Below are positions 4,624-5,337 of a stretch of 5,337 nt of DNA, in pieces. Position numbers and translations under genes: made by a program. Position 1 is the first letter of the stretch. Every line of letters begins with the position of its first letter. The stretch is from positions 1-5,337 of the forward strand of contig SLKH01000052.1 in assembly GCA_007134665.1 (NCBI GenBank). The letters run 5' to 3'. This DNA comes from Balneolaceae bacterium. GTDB taxonomy: Bacteria; Bacteroidota; Rhodothermia; Balneolales; Balneolaceae. The notes beneath the pieces were generated by a model. The model was not told the origin of the DNA and did no database searches. It saw nothing but the letters and a program-made list of their open reading frames with translations.

Positions 4624-5337
4624 CTACAGATTAACAGCTTTCCCTGTTTTTACCGATTCATCACTTGCAAGGACAATTTTCAGGGTAAAAACCACTTGTT
4701 CAAGATGGCCTGTTAAATCAAGGTTTTCTTTGATGGCCTTCAAAAAATATTCCTGTTCGAATTGGCAGAGTTCATCATGCCCCGGTTCATCAGGTGTTTC
4801 TATGATTTCATCTTTCCCGAGCAGTTTGCCATTTTCATCCAGTCCGGCCGGGTGATAGTGAAGCCTGTTCACTGTTGTATGTTCACCAATATCAGCAGAG
4901 GCTCCCCTTGGCTGGTCAAAGGTATTCTTGCTGATACTGATACTACCCTTCGGGCCAAATACATCTTTGACAAAGTAAGCCTGTTCACTGATCATGGGGC
5001 CCCAGCCGGATTCATACCAGCCAACCGAGCCGTCATCAAATGTAACCTGCAGCTGCCCATAGTTATACATACCGGGTTTCAGGTCTTCACTCAGCCTGGC
5101 ACCAATGGCATGAACGTGAGTTGGGCGAGCTTCGGTCATCTGACACATAACGTCTACATAGTGAACACCACAGTCTACAATGGGCGACATGGAATCCATA
5201 ATGCCTTTATGTACCTCCCACTCGCTGCCGGTACTTTGCTGATTGAGATTCATTCTCATGACAAGTGGTTTTCCAAGTTCCCTGGCATATTCTATGAATT
5301 GCTGCCATCCCGGATGGTGTCTGAGGATATATCCGAC
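4624..5337 (-). CDS. Gfo/Idh/MocA-family oxidoreductase, C-terminal part
   Basis: The frame stays open to the window end, so 237 residues are visible and the true start lies outside; the internal ATG at 5259 is not the start. Members are NAD(P)-dependent dehydrogenases of sugars, inositols and related polyols, with an N-terminal Rossmann domain (probably the missing 130-150 residues) and a C-terminal alpha/beta substrate domain. The visible part begins VGYILRHHPGWQQFIEYARE, then GKPLVMRMN (22-30) and SPIVDCGVHYVDVM (51-64). The latter carries the family D-x3-H pair (Asp55, His59) and Asp62, which usually bind substrate or take part in hydride transfer. YNYGQLQVTFDDGSVGWYESG (91-111) and FGPKGSISI (127-135) are typical beta-sheet strands of the C-terminal domain, and a late helix holds FEQEYFLKAIKEN (193-205). 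No signal peptide can be judged. It converges with cca. The family is clear; the substrate cannot be read from the sequence. Confidence 0.88.
   Translation of the reverse strand, partial: VGYILRHHPGWQQFIEYARELGKPLVMRMNLNQQSTGSEWEVHKGIMDSMSPIVDCGVHYVDVMCQMTEARPTHVHAIGARLSEDLKPGMYNYGQLQVTFDDGSVGWYESGWGPMISEQAYFVKDVFGPKGSISISKNTFDQPRGASADIGEHTTVNRLHYHPAGLDENGKLLGKDEIIETPDEPGHDELCQFEQEYFLKAIKENLDLTGHLEQVVFTLKIVLASDESVKTGKAVNL

Noticed and set aside
4624..5259. Complete 211-residue oxidoreductase starting at the ATG at 5259
   Set aside because: The frame continues upstream with family-like sequence (ILRHHPGWQQFIEYARELGKP) to the window edge, so that ATG is internal.

Overview
The window is ordinary-looking chromosomal DNA of moderate, slightly AT-leaning composition from a bacterium probably in the Bacteroidota/Balneolota group. 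That placement is an inference. It rests on the style of the proteins (a long membrane-anchored Mur ligase, an HD-containing class II CCA enzyme of about 470 residues, a sugar nucleotidyltransferase of the type common in that group) and on a perfect TAnnTTTG promoter element of the Bacteroidota type ahead of the nucleotidyltransferase. No gene here is phage, plasmid or transposase.

Layout: (1) 17-1711, minus strand: a MurF-like Mur ligase with an extra membrane N-terminus of about 200 residues. Its stop codon overlaps possible start codons of a next minus-strand gene that leaves the window at base 1. (2) 1712-1814: a short divergent promoter region. (3) 1815-2819, plus strand: a sugar-phosphate nucleotidyltransferase with a C-terminal left-handed beta-helix region. 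(4) 2820-3128: a 309-base gap packed with inverted repeats, forming a compound foldback element of two inverted copies with terminator-like hairpins at the outer ends and an almost loop-free 22-bp palindrome inside. (5) 3129-4547, plus strand: the CCA-adding tRNA nucleotidyltransferase, probably started by TTG. (6) 4545-4616: two hairpins between convergent genes, the first beginning inside the cca stop codon. (7) 4624-5337, minus strand: the C-terminal part of a Gfo/Idh/MocA-family oxidoreductase cut by the window edge.

The Mur ligase and the nucleotidyltransferase are divergently transcribed from one short spacer, and both families handle cell-envelope precursors, so shared control is plausible but unproven. 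The CCA enzyme is a housekeeping tRNA-maturation gene and the oxidoreductase looks like sugar catabolism; neither has an obvious functional link to the others. I do not see a clearly new multi-gene system. The most unusual parts are the repeat structure at 2849-3062, which shares its hairpin core with the terminator at 4545-4580, and the membrane-fused Mur ligase.
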